This document shows positions 30,430 through 39,116 of a stretch of DNA of 64,000 nucleotides, one piece after another; the stretch's first letter is position 1, and each line of letters begins with the position of its first letter. The DNA is from GWB1-38-13 sp964488535 (GTDB taxonomy: Bacteria > Patescibacteriota > Microgenomatia > UBA8517). The notes under the pieces were generated by a model that was given only the letters and a program-made list of their open reading frames with translations, was not told where the DNA came from and made no database searches. A program made the translations under genes and the position numbers. Where the stretch lies: positions 1-64,000 of the forward strand of contig CAZAUT010000005.1 of assembly GCA_964488535.1 (NCBI GenBank), read 5' to 3'.

Positions 30430-32157
30430 TTACCTTAATATTTGCAGATTCCAGAAGCGTGAATATAAGCTGTCTTTTCTTGAGATCAGATCTTTATGCG
30501 ACCCCTCTTCGGAAATACTTCCTTTTTCCATAACAACAATCTTATCCGCCTTTTGGACGGTTGACAGTCGGTGGGCAATAATAATTACAGTTTTTCCATA
30601 CGCAGCTTTCCAAAACGCTTCCTGAATAAGTTTTTCCGACTCGGAATCAAGTTGACTTGTCGCTTCGTCGAAAATGATAATCTCGGGGTCGGAAAGGATC
30701 ATTCTTGCGATCGCAAGACGCTGTTTTTGACCGCCTGAAAGTTTTATTCCCCGTTCACCAACTTGCGTTTCAAATTTTTCCGGAAGTGCCTCGATAAATT
30801 TATGGATATTGGCAATTTTTGATGCAGCGACAACTTCTTCTTTGGAAGCGCGGTTATTGCCATATTTAATGTTATATAGAATCGAATTATTAAAAAGAAC
30901 CGGTTCCTGCGGAACGACACCAAAAAGTGATCGCAGATCCGACTTTGTCATCTTGCGGATGTCGACCCCGTCTATCATTACAGCGCCTTTTTCGGGATCG
31001 TAAAAACGAAGAAGAAGTTTTACCATTGTTGTCTTTCCTGCACCCGATCTTCCAACCAAGGCTATCGATTGCCCCTGTCTTATTCTTAGATTGATATTTT
31101 TGAGAGCATTATTTTTCGTCCGATCGTATGAGAATGTAACGTTTTTAAATTCGATCTCGCCTTTGACGGAGGCGACCTTCTTTGGATTAACCGGATCCTT
31201 GATCTTTACGTGATTGTCCAAAAGGGAGAAATACTTGTGGATGTCGGCGTAACTTTTTGCGATATCGCGAAATCCCCAGACAAGGTCAAAAAGATGTGGG
31301 AAAAAGCTTTGTAGGAAAGATGCTACAAGAACGAAATCGCCGATCGAAAAACCACCCGATACGGTCGTTTTAAGTGTATACAAAAGAATAAAAAAGATAC
31401 TGCTGTTTATAATTATGCCCATTACAATATCAAATCCCCTGAATGTGTAAACATATTTCCATACAGCTTTTTTCCAAGACGTTTGTATTTCGGACAGTCG
31501 TTTTTGTTCCCAGTTTTCTTTCGCAAAAAGTTTCACCGTTTCAAAATTGATCATGTTGTCCACAATTACTCCTGAAATGTCGTCCTCGTATTCATTCACT
31601 TTTTTGCGGGCAATGACGTTTAAACGGATAAATACGGCAGATGTTGCCAGAGTGAGAATAAAAGTTGCAAGAATAATTAAAAATATCGTCAAATTAAGAT
31701 TGTTGAAAAAATAAAGAAGAACGACAAAGCGGACAAGGACGTTCACTATCCGGTAGTGAATGGAAAAATAAAGATTCCAGTATGCTCCGTCTCCACGTTT
31801 GAAAGCGCTTATAAGAGATCCTGAGGACTTTGTCGTATGATAGGCAAAATCTAGTTTGTGGACATGGGAAAATATCGTTAATGCGGTGTCGGCGGAAGCA
31901 TCAACGCCTAAAATATCCCCTACATACATTTTGCCTGTATCAAAAAACATCGATATTATCCGAAGAATCAGATACAAAATGAGAATGTGCAGAAGCCGTG
32001 AATAATCAAGCGACGGTATTGTATCAACAATAAGTTTGAAAAAATACGGTGACAAACTCTCCAAAATGGGGGAGATAATAATGAGAACGACAAATATTCC
32101 CGCCCACCCGCGCTTTTTGAAAAAGAATTTGTAGAATGTCTTTAGAATTTTAAACAT
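30430..32157 (-). CDS. ABC transporter half-transporter (membrane plus ATPase domain)
   Basis: A 575-aa ABCB-type exporter subunit, expected to work as a dimer. The membrane domain (about 1-310) has six helices. The ATPase domain has Walker A VGRSGAGKTTMVKLL, Q-loop GVVPQEPVLF, signature LSGGQKQRLAIAR, Walker B IIIFDEATSQLD and the switch IIAHRLSTV. The substrate is unknown; similarity in layout is to MsbA/Atm1-like exporters of lipids or peptides. ATG 32157 (MFKILKTFYKFF) is preferred because the upstream eight codons come from a GATACTTGATAC repeat. Confidence 0.92.
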   Translation of the reverse strand: MFKILKTFYKFFFKKRGWAGIFVVLIIISPILESLSPYFFKLIVDTIPSLDYSRLLHILILYLILRIISMFFDTGKMYVGDILGVDASADTALTIFSHVHKLDFAYHTTKSSGSLISAFKRGDGAYWNLYFSIHYRIVNVLVRFVVLLYFFNNLNLTIFLIILATFILTLATSAVFIRLNVIARKKVNEYEDDISGVIVDNMINFETVKLFAKENWEQKRLSEIQTSWKKAVWKYVYTFRGFDIVMGIIINSSIFFILLYTLKTTVSGGFSIGDFVLVASFLQSFFPHLFDLVWGFRDIAKSYADIHKYFSLLDNHVKIKDPVNPKKVASVKGEIEFKNVTFSYDRTKNNALKNINLRIRQGQSIALVGRSGAGKTTMVKLLLRFYDPEKGAVMIDGVDIRKMTKSDLRSLFGVVPQEPVLFNNSILYNIKYGNNRASKEEVVAASKIANIHKFIEALPEKFETQVGERGIKLSGGQKQRLAIARMILSDPEIIIFDEATSQLDSESEKLIQEAFWKAAYGKTVIIIAHRLSTVQKADKIVVMEKGSISEEGSHKDLISRKDSLYSRFWNLQILR

Positions 32158-32398
32158 GACATGTATAGTATCAAGTATCACGTATCAGGTATCAAGTATC
32201 ATGTATTCTACCAATAGCGGACAGGCAGGTATCAGATATCAAATGTCAGGTGACAAGTAACAGAAAATACACATTTTGAATTATGCGGGAATGGGATATG
32301 GGATAGGAGCAAATCAAAAATCAAAACTCAAAAATCAAAAAGAAAAAGAAAAAGAGCATAGAAATATCGCAAAATAATTTAATAATTTATGTGGTTTT
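32158..32398. repeat. Intergenic GTATCAAGTATC microsatellite and A-rich run
   Basis: Repeats such as AGTATCAAGTATCACGTATC and CAGGTATCAAGTATCATG at 32162-32207 match those before the EamA gene (56664-56700) and inside cysS (27806-27845). An ATCAAAAATCAAAACTC run follows at 32311-32340. No gene is seen. Confidence 0.65.
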
Positions 32399-32746
32399 TT
32401 ACAGGAGTTTTTTCAGTTTAAAGGAGTCGCCGGAAGTCGGTTTTGAACCACTTCCTGAAGACATTTTTATCCCAATAAAATCGATCATCGGGAATATTGA
32501 GCGGATTTCGTTATGGAATTTTTCGGCAAGGTTGGCGGAATATTGCGAATAAGTACGCTCGGTATTTGCACAAACGCGGTTTTCGTATTCGTTGATGACT
32601 TCTTTTACCTTTTCTCCGATTCCATTGAATTCCGCCTGATACATGCCCTGGTTGAGAGAGTATTTGTCGTGAAGGATGCGAAACTCGTTAAAAAGTTCCT
32701 TGTTCTCCTCAATCATCTTCTTTACATATTCTTTATATCTGACCAT
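32399..32746 (-). CDS. Hypothetical small helical protein
   Basis: A 115-aa soluble protein, mainly helical in residues 1-85 (KEYVKKMIEENKELFNEFR), with a Gly/Ser-rich linker (SSGSGSKPTSGDS) before a short basic end (FKLKKLL). No recognised family. A TAAAAT box 7 nt before the ATG on the minus strand supports it as a real gene with its own leaderless transcript. It is divergent from the sensor kinase that heads the pilus locus. Confidence 0.68.
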   Translation of the reverse strand: MVRYKEYVKKMIEENKELFNEFRILHDKYSLNQGMYQAEFNGIGEKVKEVINEYENRVCANTERTYSQYSANLAEKFHNEIRSIFPMIDFIGIKMSSGSGSKPTSGDSFKLKKLL

Positions 32747-32753
32747 TAATAAT

Positions 32754-32759
32754 ATTTTA
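32754..32759 (-). promoter_or_regulatory. -10 box TAAAAT, 7 nt before the gene at 32746
   Basis: On the minus strand TGTAAAAT is followed by ATTATTA and the ATG. A leaderless mRNA is predicted. Confidence 0.5.
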
Positions 32760-32907
32760 CACGACCGTTTTTATATTGAAAACTCTGAATTGTTGATATA
32801 AAAATATTTTTTACTTTGCGGGGGAATATATCTTCTGGACGGGGAGGGAGGTAAACAGGTAAACTGAATAATCGGCTCGTTTGCTCATCTGTCCGTAATA
32901 AAATTAT

Positions 32908-34416
32908 ATGAGTCTGTTTCGAAATACTATCAGAAAAGGAATATCCGACAAACTGCAAAGATTTTACCTGGATAATTCTTCCGAAATATTTATTTATATT
33001 TCCGATGACCTAAAAATATTATATGTTAACAATGCCTTCTGCAGGATTTATGGCTGTGGAGATAAGTCATTAATCGAAAAGAGTATTTCGGAAGTATTTG
33101 ACCAACAAAGTACAGAAAAGATTTCCGCCATTAAGAGCGGTAGGGACGACGACTCGTATGGCATGGAGTTGGCTTTGAAGAATTCCGGAGGTGAAATCCG
33201 CTGGATAAAAGTGATGATCCATAAACGCACCGATCGGATTTTGATGATCGGACGTGATATCACTGAAGAAAAGTTCGATAAGGAGAAAAAAAATGAACAG
33301 GTCAGAAATATTGAAGAAGATAAAATGCGGTTTTTGGAAATCCTTAACAACATAGGCGACGGAGTCATTACCGTTAATGACAAGGGAGAAATTGTATACG
33401 TTAATAAACAAACCGTGGACTTATTGGGATTTACACCTGAAGAAATGATCGGTGAGTATGTATGGAAGAAAATTGCAATGGTTAATCAGAATGGACAGGA
33501 ACTTGACATTGCAGCCAGACCGATAAGGATGGCTTTATTTACACGAAAAAGGATTTATGAAAACACACATCTTTATAGGAGTAAAGATGGCCGTCTTATT
33601 CCGGTTGCTGTGACGGCGACACCGCTCGTTATCCGAGGACTTGTTGTCGGGGGTGTGGATGTCTTCCGGGATATTACGAAAGAAAGACAGATAGACCGTA
33701 TGAAGACAGAGTTTATTTCTCTTGCCTCACACCAGCTTCGTACTCCGCTGTCGGCTACGAAATGGTTTGCCGAGCTTATTCTGGATGATACAAAGAATAT
33801 GAATGAAGAACAGGTTGGTTTGATAAGAAACATTTATACTTCCAACCAAAGAATGATAGATCTCGTTAATGCGCTTCTGAACATCTCCCGAATCGAATCC
33901 GGGAGGATCATCATTGATCCCAAACCAACCGATTTAAGAAAACTTGTAGAAGAGGTGATTGTTGAACTTACGCCGAAGATAAGGGATAAAAAACACAACG
34001 TTATATTGAGTATACATGAAGGATTGCCGGAAATCAGGATTGACCCAAAACTTATCAGAAATGTCTATATGAATCTCTTGACAAATTCCATAAAATACAC
34101 AAGAGAGGGGGGGGAAATTACTGTTATGATATCCAAAAGAGACGAGGAGATAGTTTCACAAGTATCGGATAATGGTTTGGGGATTCCCGAAAACCAAAAA
34201 CAGCACATCTTTGAGAAATTTTTCAGAAGCAGTAATATAATTAAAGTTGAAACCGACGGAACGGGGTTGGGTCTTTATCTTGCGAAATCGATCGTTGAAT
34301 CCTCGGGCGGACGAATTTGGTTTGAAAGCGAGGAGTATAAGGGTACAACGTTCTGGTTCACCTTGCCATTGAGAGGATCTCCTGCCAAGAAAGGAGAGGT
34401 GACTATCGATTCATAA
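32908..34416 (+). CDS. PAS-PAS sensor histidine kinase
   Basis: A 502-aa soluble sensor kinase without membrane segments. PAS domain 1 is at about 20-118 and PAS domain 2 at about 140-262. The HisKA dimerisation domain has the phosphorylated H275 in SLASHQLRTPL. The ATPase domain has the N-box NLLTNSIKYT, G1 SDNGLGIPE, the F-box FEKFFR and G2 GTGLGLYLAKSI. It senses an internal signal, perhaps redox or a ligand in the PAS pockets. Three single-domain receivers follow within 1.2 kb, directly before pilB, so it probably controls pilus activity or expression. Confidence 0.92.
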   Translation: MSLFRNTIRKGISDKLQRFYLDNSSEIFIYISDDLKILYVNNAFCRIYGCGDKSLIEKSISEVFDQQSTEKISAIKSGRDDDSYGMELALKNSGGEIRWIKVMIHKRTDRILMIGRDITEEKFDKEKKNEQVRNIEEDKMRFLEILNNIGDGVITVNDKGEIVYVNKQTVDLLGFTPEEMIGEYVWKKIAMVNQNGQELDIAARPIRMALFTRKRIYENTHLYRSKDGRLIPVAVTATPLVIRGLVVGGVDVFRDITKERQIDRMKTEFISLASHQLRTPLSATKWFAELILDDTKNMNEEQVGLIRNIYTSNQRMIDLVNALLNISRIESGRIIIDPKPTDLRKLVEEVIVELTPKIRDKKHNVILSIHEGLPEIRIDPKLIRNVYMNLLTNSIKYTREGGEITVMISKRDEEIVSQVSDNGLGIPENQKQHIFEKFFRSSNIIKVETDGTGLGLYLAKSIVESSGGRIWFESEEYKGTTFWFTLPLRGSPAKKGEVTIDS

Positions 34417-34420
34417 AAAT

Positions 34421-34810
34421 ATGGAAAATGTAAATAAACTGATAATGGTAGTAGAAGACGAATCTCTTTTGCTGGAAGCGATTGGTAAGAAGCTCAAACG
34501 TGACGGTTATGATGTGCTCTTATGTACCCACGCAAAACAGGCTATCGACTACCTGTCTAATCTTGAAGAAATGCCGGGTCTTATTTGGCTTGATTACTAT
34601 TTACCCGACATGAATGGGGCGGATTTTATGGATCTTATCAATAAAAATGACAAATGGAAGAAAATTCCCGTCATCGTCGTATCCAACTCGGCAAGTGAAC
34701 AGAAAGTTTCTGCTCTTTTGAAAAAGGGAGTAAAAAGACATATCCTAAAAGCAGACCACCGGTTGGATGAAATAGTAAAAATTATCGATCCTTATATAAA
34801 AAGGGGGTGA
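34421..34810 (+). CDS. Stand-alone receiver domain protein 1
   Basis: A 129-aa CheY-like receiver with no output domain. The acidic pair is VVEDE (about 10-14), the phosphorylated Asp is in IWLDYYLPDMNG, the Thr/Ser switch is VVSNS and the conserved Lys is in HILKAD. It starts 4 nt after the kinase stop. With no DNA-binding part it should act by protein contact, either in phosphorelay or on the pilus motor. Its C-terminal codons and stop (GGGGGTGA) contain the ribosome-binding site of the next receiver gene. Confidence 0.9.
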   Translation: MENVNKLIMVVEDESLLLEAIGKKLKRDGYDVLLCTHAKQAIDYLSNLEEMPGLIWLDYYLPDMNGADFMDLINKNDKWKKIPVIVVSNSASEQKVSALLKKGVKRHILKADHRLDEIVKIIDPYIKRG

Positions 34811-34813
34811 AAT

Positions 34814-35191
34814 ATGAAAAAAATTCTTATCATAGAAGACGAAAAGGCCATTTCCTCGGTTTTACAGAAAAAACTCGAAGAAAGCGGTTTTGAAGCTATT
34901 ACCGCGACCGACGGAGAAACGGGGCTTGAAACGGCTCTAAATTCAGATCCGGATCTGATTTTGCTTGACCTTATAATGCCCAAGATGGATGGTATGACTT
35001 TGCTGGAAAAGTATAATCAGCAAATACAGGGCAAAAAAGTTCCGGTAATAATTCTTTCAAATCTCGACAGCGCTGAAAAAATTGAAGAAAGCAAAAGAAG
35101 AGGCGTTTATGATTACCTTGTGAAAACAAACTGGAGTTTGGATGACGTCGTTCGTAAGATTAAAGATACGTTGGGAGAAACAGAAAAATAG
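34814..35191 (+). CDS. Stand-alone receiver domain protein 2
   Basis: A 125-aa CheY-like receiver. It has IIEDEKAIS, the phosphorylated Asp in ILLDLIMPKMDG, the switch ILSNLDSA and Lys in YLVKTN. The start lies 3 nt after the previous stop, preceded by the Shine-Dalgarno sequence AGGGGGTG that overlaps that stop. It is more similar to the third receiver than to the first. A role in pilus control is inferred from the location. Confidence 0.9.
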   Translation: MKKILIIEDEKAISSVLQKKLEESGFEAITATDGETGLETALNSDPDLILLDLIMPKMDGMTLLEKYNQQIQGKKVPVIILSNLDSAEKIEESKRRGVYDYLVKTNWSLDDVVRKIKDTLGETEK

Positions 35192-35217
35192 TTATTTGAT
35201 TTTTACTTTCTATCGTT

Positions 35218-35592
35218 ATGTACAAAATTCTTGTTGCCGAAGACGATCGTCTTTTGGCTAATGCTTATAAGGTTAAATTGGTACGCGAAGGGTATGATGT
35301 TTTGATAGTTAACGATGGAGACGAACTAATCGCCAACATCGAAAAGTATTCACCCGATCTCATCGTGCTGGATCTTATTATGCCTAAAACGGATGGTTTC
35401 TCGATTTTGGAATATCTCAAAAAAAGTGAAAGGTGGAGAAATGTTCCCATATTGGTATCATCAAACTTAAGCCAGACTGAGGACGTCGTAAGGGTAACAA
35501 AATTAGGAGCCGACGATTATATTGTCAAATCGGACCTTTCAATGAAAGTTTTAGGAGAGAAAATTAAGTCGCTGATAGACAGAAAGCAATAG
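35218..35592 (+). CDS. Stand-alone receiver domain protein 3
   Basis: A 124-aa CheY-like receiver with VAEDDRLLA, phosphorylated Asp in IVLDLIMPKTDG, switch LVSSNLS and Lys in YIVKSD. The block LDLIMPK-DG is shared with receiver 2, which suggests duplication. It lies 36 nt before pilB. Receivers next to pilus ATPases are known to steer twitching in other bacteria (for example PilG/PilH); the same is inferred here. Confidence 0.9.
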   Translation: MYKILVAEDDRLLANAYKVKLVREGYDVLIVNDGDELIANIEKYSPDLIVLDLIMPKTDGFSILEYLKKSERWRNVPILVSSNLSQTEDVVRVTKLGADDYIVKSDLSMKVLGEKIKSLIDRKQ

Positions 35593-35628
35593 CTAAAAAT
35601 ATAATTAGTGGTCTCGTAAAGTTTATAT

Positions 35629-37323
35629 ATGACGACAAACATTTCCGAAAAAATAAAAACAGCAATATCCGAACTTAACGTTATTCCTTCCGAAAAACTT
35701 GAAGAGATGTATCAGAAAAGCATTTCGGGTGAAATTTCCTTTGAAAAACTTCTGATAGATGAAAATCTCCTTACCGAAGAAAATGTGTACAAGATAATTG
35801 CCGATGTCTTGGGTCGCCCTTATATTAAATTAAGTGAGATTTCTATTCCAATAAGTGTTTTGTCTACCATTCCGGAAATAGTGGCAAAAAAAAATAAAAC
35901 GATAGCTTTTAAAAAAGATAAAGACGGACTTCATGTAGCGTCTTCGGTTTTCGACAACGACCAGATGATATCTTTTATTGAAAAGAAAACCGGAAATCCT
36001 GTTATTCAGTACCTGACAGGGGAAAGGGAGGTTGAAGAGGCACTGAGCGCTTATCAGAAAGATATAAAAACGGCATATCAGAATATTCTTGACCAGAGTG
36101 TACTTGCTGCTTCCCAAAAAAGCAAAGACGATGTCTCGATAATTAAAATTGTCGAAACTACAATCACTTATGCTCAAAACAACAAGTCTTCCGATATTCA
36201 TATCGAACCGTATGAAGATAAATCCCTGATCAGATTCAGGATTGACGGAATACTTCACGATATTATGGCGCTTCCTCGGGAAGTTCACAACCAGATTGTG
36301 ACCAGGGTAAAGGTGATGGCAAAACTCCGAACGGATGAGCATCAAACACCCCAGGACGGCAAGATAATTTTCAAAACAAGCGATGAAAATCTTGACATAC
36401 GTGTGTCCATTGTTCCGACAACCGAAGGTGAAAAGATCGTAATGCGTCTTTTGTCGGAAAGGTCCCGTCAGTTTTCATTGCCCGATCTGGGTTTTTCGGA
36501 AAGGGATATGAAGAAATTGACCGAAAGCTACAAAAAACCGCACGGCATGATTCTCTCAACCGGACCCACCGGATCGGGGAAAACAACAACTCTATATGCT
36601 ATCTTAAAACTTTTGAACAGACGTGAAGTAAATATTATGACTATAGAAGACCCTGTTGAATATGAAATTGAGGGAATCAGTCAGATACAGGTTAACGAGA
36701 AAACAGGTCTTACTTTTGCCAGCGGATTGCGTTCTCTTGTCCGGCAGGATCCCGATATTATGCTCGTCGGAGAGATCAGGGATGAAGAAACCGCTGGTAT
36801 ATCGGTTAATGCTGCCATGACGGGGCACTTGGTTTTATCGACTCTTCATACCAATGATGCTGCAACGTCTATCCCCAGACTTCTAGATCTTGGAGTGGAA
36901 CCTTTTTTGGTGAGTTCCACAGTAAACGTTATAATTGCTCAGAGACTGGTTAGGAAAATATGCTCAAAGTGCCGGTATTCCGAAGAAATCGATCTTGTGA
37001 AGGGAATGCTTCAGGAAAACGGAAGTCAGGATGGAATTTCTTATATATTAAAGCAGTATTTCAAAGGCGATCGTGTAAGAGTTTACAAAGGAAAAGGTTG
37101 TGATGTGTGCCATCAGACCGGGTATATAGGCCGGGTCGGGATATTTGAAGTTCTTTCAGTTGATGATGAAATAAAAAAGGCAATTGTTGAAAGAAGAGAT
37201 GCTTCAGTTATTCATAAAATTGCCGTTAAGAATAAAATGACGACAATGTTTGAAGACGGAATCGAAAAAGTAAAACAGGGAGTTACGACTTTGGATGAAA
37301 TATTAAGAGTTACAAAAAGATAA
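35629..37323 (+). CDS. pilB: Type IV pilus assembly ATPase PilB
   Basis: A 564-aa secretion ATPase that powers pilus extension. The N-terminal MshEN-like domain (about 1-150) is followed by the core with SDIHIEPYEDKSLIRFRIDG, Walker A STGPTGSGKTTTLYA, the Asp box TIEDPVEYEI, Walker B RQDPDIMLVGEIRDEETA and the His box GHLVLSTLHTNDA. A Cys4 zinc module (CSKC ... CDVC) is present. The presence of the N-terminal domain and zinc module favours PilB over the retraction ATPase PilT, and no pilT is in the window. The next gene, pilC, starts 2 nt after its stop. Confidence 0.95.
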   Translation: MTTNISEKIKTAISELNVIPSEKLEEMYQKSISGEISFEKLLIDENLLTEENVYKIIADVLGRPYIKLSEISIPISVLSTIPEIVAKKNKTIAFKKDKDGLHVASSVFDNDQMISFIEKKTGNPVIQYLTGEREVEEALSAYQKDIKTAYQNILDQSVLAASQKSKDDVSIIKIVETTITYAQNNKSSDIHIEPYEDKSLIRFRIDGILHDIMALPREVHNQIVTRVKVMAKLRTDEHQTPQDGKIIFKTSDENLDIRVSIVPTTEGEKIVMRLLSERSRQFSLPDLGFSERDMKKLTESYKKPHGMILSTGPTGSGKTTTLYAILKLLNRREVNIMTIEDPVEYEIEGISQIQVNEKTGLTFASGLRSLVRQDPDIMLVGEIRDEETAGISVNAAMTGHLVLSTLHTNDAATSIPRLLDLGVEPFLVSSTVNVIIAQRLVRKICSKCRYSEEIDLVKGMLQENGSQDGISYILKQYFKGDRVRVYKGKGCDVCHQTGYIGRVGIFEVLSVDDEIKKAIVERRDASVIHKIAVKNKMTTMFEDGIEKVKQGVTTLDEILRVTKR

Positions 37324-37325
37324 AA

Positions 37326-38399
37326 ATGACAAAACCTGCCGCAAACCGAAATACAAGAATATCGCACCAGGAAAAAATATTGTTTACCAAGCACCTTTCC
37401 ACGATGTATAAGGCGGGAATTCCTCTTCCCGAGATCATTCAGACTCTCATAACACAATCGAAATCGGAGGCGTTTAAAAAAGTATTGGCCGATGTGCTTT
37501 CGAAGATCGAAAACGGGCAGTCACTTTCAAAATCTCTGTCTTCTTACGAGAAAATATTTGACCAGTTTTATATCAGTCTTATTTCTATATCGGAAGAGTC
37601 CGGAACGCTGGAGGAAAATCTTGACTTTTTATCTCTTCAGATGGCAAAAGACTATAGCCTGAAAAAGAAGGTTAAGTCTGCTCTTTTATATCCGGGAATT
37701 ATCCTTTCATCGATGCTTGTTTTGGGAGCATTTCTTGGGATTTTTATATTGCCCCGGCTTGTCGATTTTTTCGAATCTTTTGATATGGAGCTTCCGATAA
37801 CCACAAAAATTCTTCTTTTCATAGCCCGGACCATGCAAAACTATGGAATTCTGATTATCATTCTTGTTTTTCTTTTTTTGATAATCTTCAGGATGGTTAT
37901 CAGGATTCCACAGATTAAATATTACTGGCATATTTTGCTGATAAAACTTCCGATTGTCGGAATACTTGTTTCGTATTCCCAGGTAGCGCGGTTTGCACGC
38001 AACCTTGGAACGTTGGTTAAAAGCGGTGTTCCAATAGTCAGGGCACTTGATATTACAGGAGATACTTTATCGAATTTAAAATTTAAATCCGATATGAAGG
38101 AAATATCGAAAACTTTAAGCAAAGGAAAGCTGATTGGAACAGCGATGGAGAATAAGAAATATTGGGAATATCCTGCAATTGTTTCCAAAATGATATCGGT
38201 AGGGGAAAGATCGGGGAAATTAGACGAAGTACTTTTATATCTGGGAGAATTTTACGAGGATGAAATTGACGATCTCAGTAAGAACCTCTCCACAATTTTG
38301 GAACCGGTTCTGCTTGTAATTATGGGATTGGGGGTTGGATTTGTAGCTCTTTCTATCATCAGTCCTATTTACGAACTGACTGGATCTATCAGGAAATAA
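37326..38399 (+). CDS. pilC: Type IV pilus inner-membrane platform protein PilC
   Basis: A 357-aa T2SSF-family protein that couples PilB to the growing pilus. Two repeated cytoplasmic domains (about 18-120 and 220-330) surround three membrane helices (about 123-150, 165-190 and 330-350). The family blocks FTKHLSTMYKAGIPLPE and FARNLGTLVKSGVPIVRALDIT are clear. At 357 aa it is slightly short of the usual 400. It is coupled to pilB. Confidence 0.94.
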   Translation: MTKPAANRNTRISHQEKILFTKHLSTMYKAGIPLPEIIQTLITQSKSEAFKKVLADVLSKIENGQSLSKSLSSYEKIFDQFYISLISISEESGTLEENLDFLSLQMAKDYSLKKKVKSALLYPGIILSSMLVLGAFLGIFILPRLVDFFESFDMELPITTKILLFIARTMQNYGILIIILVFLFLIIFRMVIRIPQIKYYWHILLIKLPIVGILVSYSQVARFARNLGTLVKSGVPIVRALDITGDTLSNLKFKSDMKEISKTLSKGKLIGTAMENKKYWEYPAIVSKMISVGERSGKLDEVLLYLGEFYEDEIDDLSKNLSTILEPVLLVIMGLGVGFVALSIISPIYELTGSIRK

Positions 38400-38514
38400 T
38401 TTCTGATAAACGTAGTTAATTTATATCAGGTTGATCTTAAAACTTAGTTAAAGTTATACAAGTCGGGAAGAATGTTATGTTTACGAAATTAGTAATTGGA
38501 AATTAAGGTGCACC

Positions 38515-38973
38515 ATGTTTCATGAAAAGAACAGTCCAATTTCACAAAAAGGTTTCTCTTTCATTGAGCTTTTGTTGGTAGTTGCCATCATTTCGATTAT
38601 TGCTGCTGCCAGCGCGCCCTTCCTGTCGCGTTTTTTGGCTGTTAATGATCTGGAGGTTTCGACGGATAAAGTCGTTTCAACAATAAGAAAAGCCCAAAGT
38701 TATGCAATGAGCGGAAAGGACGGAGCGGTTTGGGGATTTTGTAAATCGGGAAATTCCATCAGGTTATATAAAACGTCGTGTGCTTCGCCGGATTACAGCG
38801 AGGATTTTGATATTTCGAGGGTTAACATAAATGAATTTTCTGACACTTCGTTTTCGGGGGTATCCGGGCTGAGGGGTGAACCGTCAGGTTCGGTGCTGAT
38901 TACCATTTCAAATAGTACAGGGACAAATACCGTTTCAATTAACTATGCGGGAGGCGTTTCGTTCAATGACTGA
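38515..38973 (+). CDS. Minor pilin, GspH/FimT-like
   Basis: A 152-aa prepilin. The type III signal KGFSFIELLLVVAIISIIAA has the Gly at -1 and Glu at +5, so it should be cut by a prepilin peptidase (not in this window). The C-terminal domain (about 45-152) is beta-rich with a conserved Cys pair (GFCKSG, KTSCAS). The pattern SFIELLLVVAIISI and the length fit GspH/FimT minor pilins, which prime pilus assembly. It starts the minor-pilin group. Confidence 0.88.
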   Translation: MFHEKNSPISQKGFSFIELLLVVAIISIIAAASAPFLSRFLAVNDLEVSTDKVVSTIRKAQSYAMSGKDGAVWGFCKSGNSIRLYKTSCASPDYSEDFDISRVNINEFSDTSFSGVSGLRGEPSGSVLITISNSTGTNTVSINYAGGVSFND

Positions 38974-39116
38974 AATAATTGCAGATAATTGAATTTGAAA
39001 AACAAAAAATGGTGATGGAAATTGGAAATTCAATACCAGAATAAGCCGTGTCGGCAATTCTCCGCCATTATCCATGACCATGTTCCAAATTACTATTAAA
39101 TATTTTTTTATACAAT

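Noticed and set aside
35830..36345. 171-codon open frame opposite pilB
   Set aside because: It overlaps conserved PilB motifs on the other strand; no start signals are seen.
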